DNA from: Clostridiales bacterium | GTDB taxonomy: Bacteria; Bacillota; Clostridia; Christensenellales; Aristaeellaceae | Reading direction: 5' to 3' | Assembly: GCA_022776785.1 (NCBI GenBank) | Contig: JALFHA010000089.1 | Span: 1 to 14,057, forward strand | DNA length: 14,057 bases | Shown here: piece by piece, positions 1 to 7,025 of the stretch | Numbering within the stretch: position 1 is the stretch's first letter | Layout: each line of letters starts with the position of its first letter | Notes under the pieces: model-generated | Database searches by the model: none | Seen by the model: the letters and a program-made list of their open reading frames with translations, nothing else | What the model was told of the DNA's origin: nothing | Position numbers and translations under genes: made by a program

Positions 1-1
1 G

Positions 2-1705
2 CGCGAATACAACGACAAAAAGCAGATCGTCTCTCAAACCTATCTGGATGCCGACGGTCTGCCGCTCGTCATCTCCGACGGCTATGCCTCCGTCCAGCGC
101 ACCTACGACGGCGCGGGCAACGTCGCCTCTGAGCGCTACTATGGCTCCGACGGTCTGCCCGCCGCCATGAAGAACGGCTCCTTCGGCTGGCTGCGCGAAT
201 ACAACGACAAAAAGCAGATCGTCTCTCAAACCTATCTGGGCGATGACGGTCTGCCGCTCGTCATCTCCGACGGCTATGCCTCCGTCCAGCGCACCTACGA
301 CGACGCGGGCAACGTCGCCTCTGAGCGCTACTATGATGCGGACGGCCTGCCCATCGCCATGAGGAACGGCTCCTTCGGCTGGGTCAAGTCGTTTAACGAC
401 AAAAAGCAGGCCATCTCCCAGACCTATCTGGATGCCGACGGCCTGCCGCTCGTCATCTCCGACGGCTATGCCACTGTCCAGCGCACCTACGACGACGCGG
501 GCAATACCGATTCCGAGCGCTACTTCGACGCAGACGGCCTGCCCGCCGTCCTCCAGAAGGGCCATTCCGGCTGGACAAAGGAATTTGACGGTCAGAAGCA
601 GATGCTCTCCCAAACCTTCACAGACGTCGACGGCCTGCCGCTCGTCACCTCCGACGGCTATGCCACCGTTCAGCGCACCTATGACGACGCGGGCAATACC
701 GATTCCGAGCGCTACTTTGACGCGGACGGCCTGCCCATCGCCATGAGGAACGGCTCCTTCGGCTGGGTCAAGTCGTTTAACGACAAAAAGCAGGCGATTT
801 CCCAAACCTATCTGGATGCCGACGGCAGCCCCTTCACGCTCTCCGACGGCTACGCCACCGTTCAGCGCACCTATGACGGCGCAGGCAATATCGCCTCAGA
901 GCGCTACTTTGACGCCGACGATCAGCCCGCCGTCATGAGGAACGGCTCCTCCGGCTGGCTGAAGGCGTATAACGACAAGAAGCAGGCCATCTCCCAAACC
1001 TATCTGGATAACGACGGCCAGCCCTTCGTCATCGCTGACGGCTACGCCACCGTTCAGCGCACGTATGACGATGCGGGCAACGTCGCCTCCGAGCGCTACT
1101 TTGACGCCGAAGGTCAGCCCGCCGTCATGAAGAACGGCTCCTTCGGCTGGGTCAAGTCGTTTAACGACAAAAAGCATGCCATCTCCCAGACCTATCTGGA
1201 TGCCGACGGCAGTCCCGTCACGCTCTCCGACGGCTACGCCACCGTTCAGCGCACCTATGACGACGCAGGCAATATCGCCTCCGAGCACTATTTCGACGCC
1301 GACGATCAGCCCGCCGTCATGAAGAACGGCTCCTCCGGCTGGCTGCGCGAATACAACGACAAAAAGCAAGCCATCTCCCAGACCTATCTGGATGCCGACG
1401 GCAGTCCCATCGTCATCTCCAACGGCTATGCCACCGTCCGCCGCACCTACGACGGCGCGGGCAACGTCGCCTCTGAATTCTACTTCGGCGCAGATGCTCA
1501 GCCCATCCCGCTGAAGAACGGCTGCTTCGGCTGGGAAAGGGAGTACAACGAGAAGAAGCAGATCATCACCCAAACCTATCTCGACGCAAGCGGTCGTCCC
1601 ATCGTCACCTCCGAGGGCTATGCCACCGTCCGCCGCACCTACGACGACGCGGGCAACGTGACCTCCGAGCTCTTCTTTGATGCGGACGGCCAGCCCAAGG
1701 AGTAA
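2..1705 (+). CDS. Tandem-repeat protein, 32-residue YxDADGxP repeats (5' partial)
   Basis: The frame is open from base 2, so the gene begins outside the window; only about 567 C-terminal residues are seen. The whole visible part is repeats. The same N-G-S-F/S-G-W motif recurs at 167, 359, 551, 743, 935, 1127, 1319 and 1511, always exactly 192 bp apart. Each 64-residue unit splits into two alternating 32-residue halves. One reads like YLDADGLPLVISDGYA...RTYDDAGN; the other like YFDADGLPAVMKNGSFGW...NDKKQ. They share Y-x-D-A-D-G-x-P, a central glycine and a Tyr/Phe-Asp/Asn-Asp step. The protein ends right after a half-repeat (DADGQPKE). The YDDAGN piece resembles YD/RHS-like repeats, but I do not recognise the family. 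No membrane segment, sorting signal or catalytic motif is visible. A surface or extracellular role is only an inference from its repetitive, polar make-up. It is followed after 5 bp by a recombinase gene. Confidence 0.85.
   Translation, partial: REYNDKKQIVSQTYLDADGLPLVISDGYASVQRTYDGAGNVASERYYGSDGLPAAMKNGSFGWLREYNDKKQIVSQTYLGDDGLPLVISDGYASVQRTYDDAGNVASERYYDADGLPIAMRNGSFGWVKSFNDKKQAISQTYLDADGLPLVISDGYATVQRTYDDAGNTDSERYFDADGLPAVLQKGHSGWTKEFDGQKQMLSQTFTDVDGLPLVTSDGYATVQRTYDDAGNTDSERYFDADGLPIAMRNGSFGWVKSFNDKKQAISQTYLDADGSPFTLSDGYATVQRTYDGAGNIASERYFDADDQPAVMRNGSSGWLKAYNDKKQAISQTYLDNDGQPFVIADGYATVQRTYDDAGNVASERYFDAEGQPAVMKNGSFGWVKSFNDKKHAISQTYLDADGSPVTLSDGYATVQRTYDDAGNIASEHYFDADDQPAVMKNGSSGWLREYNDKKQAISQTYLDADGSPIVISNGYATVRRTYDGAGNVASEFYFGADAQPIPLKNGCFGWEREYNEKKQIITQTYLDASGRPIVTSEGYATVRRTYDDAGNVTSELFFDADGQPKE
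2..1705 (+). repeat. Exact-period 192-bp tandem repeat array, about 8.9 copies
   Basis: The coding array repeats with a strict 192-bp period and no indels across all visible units. The first two copies (1-153 and 193-345) differ at only a few bases. The copies at 359 and 743 share a long identical block over the NGSFGWVKSFNDKKQ codons. Many other differences are third-base changes such as tac/tat and gtc/gtt. This pattern fits recent duplication and gene conversion under protein constraint. Assemblers may collapse or expand such an array. Confidence 0.9.
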
Positions 1706-1710
1706 GGCGC

Positions 1711-3561
1711 TTGTCTATGGCGGAGAATCCTTGTCATCCCCCGATTGGGCCTGCCGCGCCGTCCGGGGCGGAGGCGATGTCCGCATCCGCCTCCCTTCCC
1801 CGGGCTCCGTCCCTCTCCCATACCGAAAACGCCGCGGAAGACGAACGGCGCAGTTCCCGGACAACCGGGGCTGCTCCCGGATCGCCTTCCGCGGCGTTCT
1901 GTCAAGGCGGCTTCAAGGGCCGCTTTGTCTCCAATGCCGCCCTCAGCCGCACAGCTCTGCCACCCGGCCCGCTGCGCGTGGCGGCCTATATCCGCGTCTC
2001 GACGGATTCCTCCGACCAGGAAAACTCCTACGAGGCACAGGAGCGCTACTTCTCCTCGCTGCTGCTCCACCACCCCGGCTGGATCGGCGCGGGCATCTAC
2101 GCGGACTGCGGGCTCTCCGGCACCAGCGGGGAAAAGCGCACCGGCTACAGCCGCCTGCTGCGCCACTGCCGCGAGGAGAAGCTCGACCGCATCGTGTGCA
2201 AGTCCATCTCCCGCTTTGCCCGCAACACCAGCGACTTCATGGCGGCGCTCGAGCTGCTGCACGACCACCATGTCGCCATCCTCTTTGAGAAGGAGCATTT
2301 GGATACGGCGGATCCCACCAGCGCCTTCATCCTCACGACGCTGGCGGCCATCGCGCAGGAGGAGTCCCGCTCCATCTCCGCCAACGTCCTCTGGGGGCTT
2401 CGCAGCCGGTATCCGCAGGGGCTGGCCCCCAATTTCGCCATTTACGGCTACCGGTTTGCGCAGGGCCCCGATGCGGCGGACGTACTGGACGGCGGCTATC
2501 GCCTGCGCCGCGTGGAGATCGTCCCGCAGGAGGCCGAGGTCGTGCGCCGCATCTTTGCCGCCGTCTGCGAGGGCGCGTCCTTCGCCGATGTCGCCCGGAT
2601 GCTCAACGCCGAGCGCATCCCAGCGCCCTGCCGCAGGAAAGCGCCCGCGAGAATCCGCGGAAGGAGCCGCGTGCGCGACGGCATCGTGGTCGGCTGGACG
2701 GGCCCGATGATCGCCCGCCTCGTCAGGCTTGAGCGATACTGCGGCGATGTGCTGCTGCAAAAGACCTATACCCCGGATTTCCTAAGCCACCGCTCCCGGC
2801 CAAACACGGGGGAGGTTCCGCAGTACTGGGTGCGCGGCCATCATCCCGCCATCATCAGCCGGGAGGTGTTCGAGCGCGCACAGGCCGCGCGACAGGCCGT
2901 CTCCGACCGCTACGCCAGCTGCGGCGGACGCCGCAAGCGCCGCGCCTTTTCCGGCCTGCTGGTCTGCGGCGAATGCGGCCGCTGCTACACCGTCCGCACC
3001 AGCGTGTACGAAACCGTATGGTATTGCCCCACCCCGGCGCTGAACAACGGCTCTGGCGCCTGCCATGCGCAAAGGCTCGGGCAGGAGCAGGCCAGCGCGC
3101 TGCTGCGCAGGGCCTTTGCGGCGCGCTTCGGCTCGGAGGGCGACGCTCTGCCCGGCCAGATGAGGCAGCGGCTTGAATCCGTCCACCGGAGCGACTGCAT
3201 GGAGCGCAGCCGCAGCCGGCTCCGCCAGACGCTCGACGCGCTGAGCGCCAGCGGCGCGCCGGCGGATGAGCTTGAGCAGCTCAAGCAGCGCCTTGCCAGT
3301 CTTAGGGCCTATGGGGAGAAGCTGGAGGAAAGCCACGAGGCGCGCGGGCAGGCGCTCGCCTGGATGCGCACGCTCCCACGCGGCCCCGCGGGGACGGAGG
3401 TCTTTCTGAGCGGCATGGCCCTCGAGCACGCGCGCGCCTTCGCGCTGAGCATCACCATTTACAGCCCGGCAAGCGCCTGCGTGCTCTGGTTCGACGGCAC
3501 GCGGACGCAGGTGCTCCCGGACGGCCGCGCAGGAGAGCCGGCGGTTTCGCAGAGCGGATGA
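1711..3561 (+). CDS. Large serine recombinase 1 (resolvase/invertase family)
   Basis: This is a site-specific DNA recombinase of the large serine family, 616 residues if it starts at the TTG at 1711. AAGGAG (1697-1702) lies 8 bases before that TTG and inside the last two codons of the repeat gene, which favours this start. ATGs at 1717 and 1777 are alternatives. The catalytic domain begins near residue 88 (LRVAAYIRVSTD), with nucleophile Ser97. The KSISRFARN motif supplies Arg168 and Arg171, and QEESRSIS lies near the end of the domain. A recombinase domain follows at about 245-390, then a zinc ribbon with Cys419, Cys422, Cys439 and Cys451, then a Leu/Arg/Glu-rich likely coiled coil at about 480-540. 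All expected parts are present, so it looks intact. The odd part is the first 87 residues, which are Pro/Ser/Ala-rich, unlike any domain I know, and overlie an inverted repeat. Its partner recombinase follows 100 bp downstream. Confidence 0.9.
   Translation: MSMAENPCHPPIGPAAPSGAEAMSASASLPRAPSLSHTENAAEDERRSSRTTGAAPGSPSAAFCQGGFKGRFVSNAALSRTALPPGPLRVAAYIRVSTDSSDQENSYEAQERYFSSLLLHHPGWIGAGIYADCGLSGTSGEKRTGYSRLLRHCREEKLDRIVCKSISRFARNTSDFMAALELLHDHHVAILFEKEHLDTADPTSAFILTTLAAIAQEESRSISANVLWGLRSRYPQGLAPNFAIYGYRFAQGPDAADVLDGGYRLRRVEIVPQEAEVVRRIFAAVCEGASFADVARMLNAERIPAPCRRKAPARIRGRSRVRDGIVVGWTGPMIARLVRLERYCGDVLLQKTYTPDFLSHRSRPNTGEVPQYWVRGHHPAIISREVFERAQAARQAVSDRYASCGGRRKRRAFSGLLVCGECGRCYTVRTSVYETVWYCPTPALNNGSGACHAQRLGQEQASALLRRAFAARFGSEGDALPGQMRQRLESVHRSDCMERSRSRLRQTLDALSASGAPADELEQLKQRLASLRAYGEKLEESHEARGQALAWMRTLPRGPAGTEVFLSGMALEHARAFALSITIYSPASACVLWFDGTRTQVLPDGRAGEPAVSQSG
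1828..1898. repeat. 13-bp perfect inverted repeat with nested hairpin
   Basis: AACGCCGCGGAAG at 1828-1840 is matched exactly by CTTCCGCGGCGTT at 1886-1898. Inside the 45-base loop is a second perfect hairpin, CCCGG-ACAA-CCGGG (1856-1869). On the minus strand the outer stem is followed by TTTTCGG, so it resembles a weak terminator in that direction. It falls within the doubtful N-terminal extension of recombinase 1. It may be a terminator, a translational control element or a recombinase binding site. Confidence 0.6.
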
Positions 3562-3661
3562 GCGTCGGCAAATCCCGCGCAGCCACGCAGCCTTGTTTTT
3601 TTACACCATCCGTCATGGCGGGCGGCCTACCCCTCCCCGCCGCAGAAAGAGAGGAATTCCC

Positions 3662-5386
3662 ATGGAACAGGCGCAAAAAAAGCCGGAGGTCATCGTCATC
3701 CCCGCAACGAAGCGTTCAGCGGAGCAGGGCGGGCAGATCCGCTCGCAGCAGCCGCTGCGCGTGGCGGCCTACTGCCGCGTCTCCACCGGCGACGAGAGCC
3801 AGCAGACCTCCTACACCACCCAGAAGCGCTTCTACACGCAGATGATTGCCAGCCGTCCAGGCTGGACGCTGGCGGGCATCTACGCGGACGAGGCCATCTC
3901 CGGCACCTCCCGCTCCAAGCGCAGGCAGTTCAACGAGATGATGAAGGACGCGCTCGGCGGCAGGATGGACTACATCGTCACCAAGTCGATCTCCCGCTTC
4001 GCCCGCAACACCATCGACACGCTGGAGTGCGTGCGCCAGCTCCGCCAGCTCACCCCGCCCGTGGGCGTCTATTTTGAAAAGGAGAACATCGACACGCTGG
4101 ACGCGACGGGTGAGCTCATCCTCACGATCCTCTCCGCGCTCGCGCAGGACGAGTCCCGCTCGATCTCCGACAACATCCGCTGGTCCATCCAGCGCAAATT
4201 CCAGCGTGGCGAGCCGATGGTCGATCTCAAGCGGATGCTCGGCTACGACAGCGGCCCGCACGGGGAGTGGATCATCAACCCCCGCCAGGCCGCAACCGTG
4301 CGCTATATCTTTGAGCGGTTTGTCGCCGGGGCTTCGGCCAACGCCATCGCCGGGGAGCTCAACGCGGCAGGCGAAACGACCGCCCGCGGCTGCGCGTGGC
4401 GCGCCGACGCGGTGCTCTACATCCTGCGCAACGAAAAGTACGCCGGCGACTGCGAAAACCAAAAATTCATCACCCGCAGCTTTCTGACCCACCGGGCCAC
4501 CGTCAACCGGGGCGAGGCGCCCCGCTATTTCGTGCGCGACCACCACGCGCCCATCGTCTCCCGCCTCGTCTTTGACAAGGCGCAGGCCATCCTCGCCGGT
4601 CACGGCGGTCAAAGCGGCGCGCATCAGCGCAGCGGCGCGGGCACAGCCGTGTTTTCCAATCTGCTGTGCGGCTGCGAGCAAGGCGGACAGCCCTGCGCGC
4701 AGCCGCTCCGGCGCATGAGCTGCAACCGCAGTCTCGGGGGCCATGCGGAGCCGCCCTCCGCCGCCGCGCAGGGGACAGAACCGGCGGACTGCGCCGGGCG
4801 AGCCTACTACTACTATCCCGTGTGGCGCTGCACCACCAGCGCGCGCAAGCGTCCGCAGGGCGCGGCCTGCTGTCCCGCGCGCACCCTTCTGGAGTGCGCG
4901 CTCGAGCAGAGCTTCATGGAGATGCTCTACCGCCTGCGCCGCGACTGGGAGGCACACGGCGAGGACTGCGAGCTGGCACGGCGCTTCCGCGAGGCTTGCC
5001 CGCAGTCGGAGCAGAGCCGGGAGGAGGCCCGCGCGAGCTTCGAATTCTTCCTCCGGTGCCTGCAAGGCCTTCCCCGAACGAACGCCGCCGGTCAGCCCCT
5101 GTCCGTCTTTGGCCTTCGTGCGCCCGGCAGCCCGTCCAGCGCTTACGACCTGCTGCCCTTTGACAAGGGCATCTATCTGGCCTTCATTCAGGGCGGCGTG
5201 GTCCGGGGCGACGTCGTGGAATACACAACCCGCTTCGGCGTCACGCTCACGGCATCCGGCAACAGCCGCGGCCTGTCCGATTTTCTCGGCTTCCGCCGGG
5301 CGGAGCCCGACCACACGGTCACGCTGATCGATGAGCCGTGGAAGGTCACAGGGCGGAGCGTGCGCCGGGTTCTCCGGGAGGCATGA
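3662..5386 (+). CDS. Large serine recombinase 2 (resolvase/invertase family)
   Basis: This is a second large serine recombinase, 574 residues, starting at the ATG at 3662. AGAGAGGA (3648-3655) lies 6 bases upstream; an in-frame upstream TTG at 3593 has no such site. The catalytic domain starts at about residue 32 (LRVAAYCRVST) with nucleophile Ser41, and Arg112 and Arg115 sit in KSISRFARN. The recombinase domain spans about 185-310 and includes ILRNEKYAGD. The zinc-binding region is atypical: Cys336, 338, 345, 354, 377, 390, 403 and 404 are spread over about 70 residues with a Pro/Ala/Gly-rich insert, instead of a compact CxxC...C...C. Its catalytic domain resembles that of recombinase 1 (PGWxxAGIYAD, SGTS, KSISRFARNT, ESRSIS). 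The two probably act together, as tandem serine recombinases of clostridial integrative elements are thought to do. The C-terminus (QGGVVRGDVVEYTTRFG) follows a normal pattern. Confidence 0.9.
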   Translation: MEQAQKKPEVIVIPATKRSAEQGGQIRSQQPLRVAAYCRVSTGDESQQTSYTTQKRFYTQMIASRPGWTLAGIYADEAISGTSRSKRRQFNEMMKDALGGRMDYIVTKSISRFARNTIDTLECVRQLRQLTPPVGVYFEKENIDTLDATGELILTILSALAQDESRSISDNIRWSIQRKFQRGEPMVDLKRMLGYDSGPHGEWIINPRQAATVRYIFERFVAGASANAIAGELNAAGETTARGCAWRADAVLYILRNEKYAGDCENQKFITRSFLTHRATVNRGEAPRYFVRDHHAPIVSRLVFDKAQAILAGHGGQSGAHQRSGAGTAVFSNLLCGCEQGGQPCAQPLRRMSCNRSLGGHAEPPSAAAQGTEPADCAGRAYYYYPVWRCTTSARKRPQGAACCPARTLLECALEQSFMEMLYRLRRDWEAHGEDCELARRFREACPQSEQSREEARASFEFFLRCLQGLPRTNAAGQPLSVFGLRAPGSPSSAYDLLPFDKGIYLAFIQGGVVRGDVVEYTTRFGVTLTASGNSRGLSDFLGFRRAEPDHTVTLIDEPWKVTGRSVRRVLREA

Positions 5387-5455
5387 GTGCCGACAGGAAG
5401 CTCCTCCCGCCCATACGCCGCTCTCATCGCCGAAAGGCGGCAGACGCACAGAAAA

Positions 5456-5500
5456 GACCGATATGCCAGGGCTGCTCAATGCCCTCTGCGCATATCGGTC
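5456..5500 (-). terminator. Convergent hairpin, terminator of the amidohydrolase gene
   Basis: GACCGATATGC (5456-5466) pairs perfectly with GCATATCGGTC (5490-5500). A second inner stem is formed by AGGGC (5468-5472) and GCCCT (5481-5485). On the minus strand the stem is followed at once by TTTTC, and it lies about 40 bases past the amidohydrolase stop, as expected for a Rho-independent terminator. On the plus strand it is followed only by CTTCATT, so it may stop recombinase transcripts weakly. The rest of 5387-5540 holds a small GAAA-loop hairpin (5428-5439) and no gene. Confidence 0.75.
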
Positions 5501-5540
5501 CTTCATTGATCTGTCTGGATGCGCTGACATCCGCGAAGCG

Positions 5541-6899
5541 TCACGCCCGCAGCCTGATGGCCCGGCCCGCGTCAAGGCGGCACAGCCGCCCCTGCTCCGC
5601 GGCGATCTCGCCCGCCACGATCACGAAGCGTATGCCCTCCGGCGCGGCGTTCGGGCACCCCAGCCCGGGGAAATCCGCGCAGTCCGCAATCGTTTTCGGA
5701 TCGAAAACCAGCAGGTCGGCGTCGCTGCCGGGGCTCAGCCGCCCCTTGCCCTTAAGCCCAAACACCTGCGCGGGCAGCAGCGTCGCCTTGTAGACGGCCT
5801 GCTCCCACGTCAGCTCGCCGCGCTCGCGCACCATCTCGCGCAGGTAGCGCGGGAAGCTGCCCGCAATCTGCGGGTGGCCCTCCAGCGGCCTGTACGCGCC
5901 CGCATCGGTGGAGATCATCGTCAGCGGATAGCGCGCAATGGCGTACACCGCCTCCTGATCGCCCGTGTTGACGACCACCGCGTCCTGCGGATGCTCCGCG
6001 CGCAGGTGTGCGAGCAGCTCCGCATCCGGCACGGCGCCGATGTGCTCCCCCGTGATGACGCGCAGATGAACCAGCTCGATGTCGTTGTCGCGCATTATGC
6101 CCGGCTCAAAGATGGCTGAGCCGATCGGGGAGCACCAGTCCTTGTACATACCGCTGTCCAGATGCACGTCGAGCCCCTCGTTGCGCGCCTCCTCGAGCAT
6201 CGCCAGCGCTTGATACTCCACGCCCACGCCGTACTGATACACAAAATGCGAGATCACCATGCGGCAGAGCGTGGCGCGCGCCAGCTCCACAGCCTCCTCG
6301 AGCGAGTGCAGGTCGGTCATCGAGTACATACGCGTATCGATGGCGGCGGGCTTGCCCAGTGCGGCGGCCTCGCGGCACAGCGCCTCCATCTCCGCCATCG
6401 ACGCGCCCGGCGTATACGCCGGGCCGAGCGACACGCCGGCCGCGCCGCTTTCAAGCGCTCTGCGGCACAGGCGCGCCATTTCGGCAATCTGCGCATCGCT
6501 GGCGGCGGCAAACGGCTCGCGCACGCCCACGGCCTCGCGCAGCGCGCACATGCCGATGAGCTCCGCCTGATGAATCGGGAAGCCGCTCTGCCGCGCGAGG
6601 AATTCCGCCGTGTCGAGCGGCGAGAAGCCGCAGTTGCCGCCGACCGTCGTCGTGATGCCCTGGAGCAGGGAGAGCGTCGCCGTATAGCGGTCGCCGTCGA
6701 TGTGGCTGTGCGGATCGATGAAGCCCGGACAGACGAAGCAGCCCGCCGCATCGATCACGCGCGCCCCCTCCGGCGGCGTGATGCGCCCCGGACGCTCAAC
6801 GCGGGCAATGCGCCCGCCCTGCACCAGCACGTCGCCGATCAGGCGATGCTCGCGCTCGGGGTCAAGCACCGTGCCGCCCCGGATGAACAAATCAGACAT
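5541..6899 (-). CDS. N-acyl-D-amino-acid deacylase-like amidohydrolase
   Basis: A 452-residue cytoplasmic metal-dependent amidohydrolase that closely fits the D-aminoacylase branch, whose members split N-acyl-D-amino acids into a carboxylate and a free D-amino acid. The N-terminal beta-sandwich part has a DLFIRGGTVLDP opening. The metal site shows PGFIDPHSH (His64, His66), GNCG with Cys90 (the cysteine ligand typical of D-aminoacylases), His218 in ISHF, His246 in DVHLDSG and Asp332 in STDAGA. The C-terminal GRLSPGSDADLLVFD is the usual family ending. It is somewhat shorter than the 480-530 residues I expect for the family, and the tail after the DADLLVFD motif is only about 50 residues. AAGGGG lies 8 bases before the ATG. 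It follows potD by 126 bp on the same strand, with a hairpin between them, so it probably belongs to the transporter operon at reduced level. A related acyl-amide or dihydropyrimidinase-like substrate remains possible. Confidence 0.85.
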   Translation of the reverse strand: MSDLFIRGGTVLDPEREHRLIGDVLVQGGRIARVERPGRITPPEGARVIDAAGCFVCPGFIDPHSHIDGDRYTATLSLLQGITTTVGGNCGFSPLDTAEFLARQSGFPIHQAELIGMCALREAVGVREPFAAASDAQIAEMARLCRRALESGAAGVSLGPAYTPGASMAEMEALCREAAALGKPAAIDTRMYSMTDLHSLEEAVELARATLCRMVISHFVYQYGVGVEYQALAMLEEARNEGLDVHLDSGMYKDWCSPIGSAIFEPGIMRDNDIELVHLRVITGEHIGAVPDAELLAHLRAEHPQDAVVVNTGDQEAVYAIARYPLTMISTDAGAYRPLEGHPQIAGSFPRYLREMVRERGELTWEQAVYKATLLPAQVFGLKGKGRLSPGSDADLLVFDPKTIADCADFPGLGCPNAAPEGIRFVIVAGEIAAEQGRLCRLDAGRAIRLRA

Positions 6900-6943
6900 G
6901 CAGACAACCCCTTCTTCGGGAAAAATGGAGAACCTGCGAACAA

Positions 6944-6980
6944 GGCCGCTCCTGCCACAGCCTATGCGGCAGAAGCGGCC
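6944..6980 (-). terminator. Intercistronic hairpin between potD and the amidohydrolase gene
   Basis: GGCCGCT (6944-6950) pairs with AGCGGCC (6974-6980) and CTGCC (6952-6956) with GGCAG (6968-6972), with one C/A mismatch and an 11-base loop. On the minus strand it is followed by TTGTTC, a weak T-tract, and further on by ATTTTTCC. It probably acts as a partial terminator lowering expression of the downstream amidohydrolase. A smaller perfect hairpin, CCGGC-GCA-GCCGG (7013-7025), sits directly after the potD stop. No promoter is evident in this gap. Confidence 0.55.
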
Positions 6981-7025
6981 AGTGTGGAAATGGAATGGGG
7001 TGATGCGCGCCCCCGGCGCAGCCGG

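Noticed and set aside
896..1573. Minus-strand open frame of 225 codons within the repeat gene
   Set aside because: It is antisense to the repeat coding frame, repeats with the same period, and has no ribosome binding site or recognisable domain; it is a shadow of a GC-rich repeat.
1901..1911. 11-bp sequence GTCAAGGCGGC also present at 5571-5581, considered as attachment-site direct repeats flanking the recombinases
   Set aside because: The match is short, GC-rich and lies inside coding sequence at both places, with no shared flanks. It could be chance; only an empty-site comparison would rescue it.
1639..2760. Minus-strand open frame of 373 codons opposite recombinase 1
   Set aside because: Recombinase 1 has clear catalytic and zinc motifs on the plus strand; the antisense frame is Ala/Gly/Arg/Asp-rich without motifs.
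3562..3661. Terminator between the two recombinases, suggested by the T-run at 3594-3601
   Set aside because: No stable GC hairpin directly precedes the T-run, and the downstream recombinase has no clear promoter, so co-transcription is more likely.
3716..5575. Minus-strand open frame of 619 codons opposite recombinase 2
   Set aside because: It is a long antisense shadow typical of high GC; it runs through the terminator hairpin at 5456-5500 and shows no domain.
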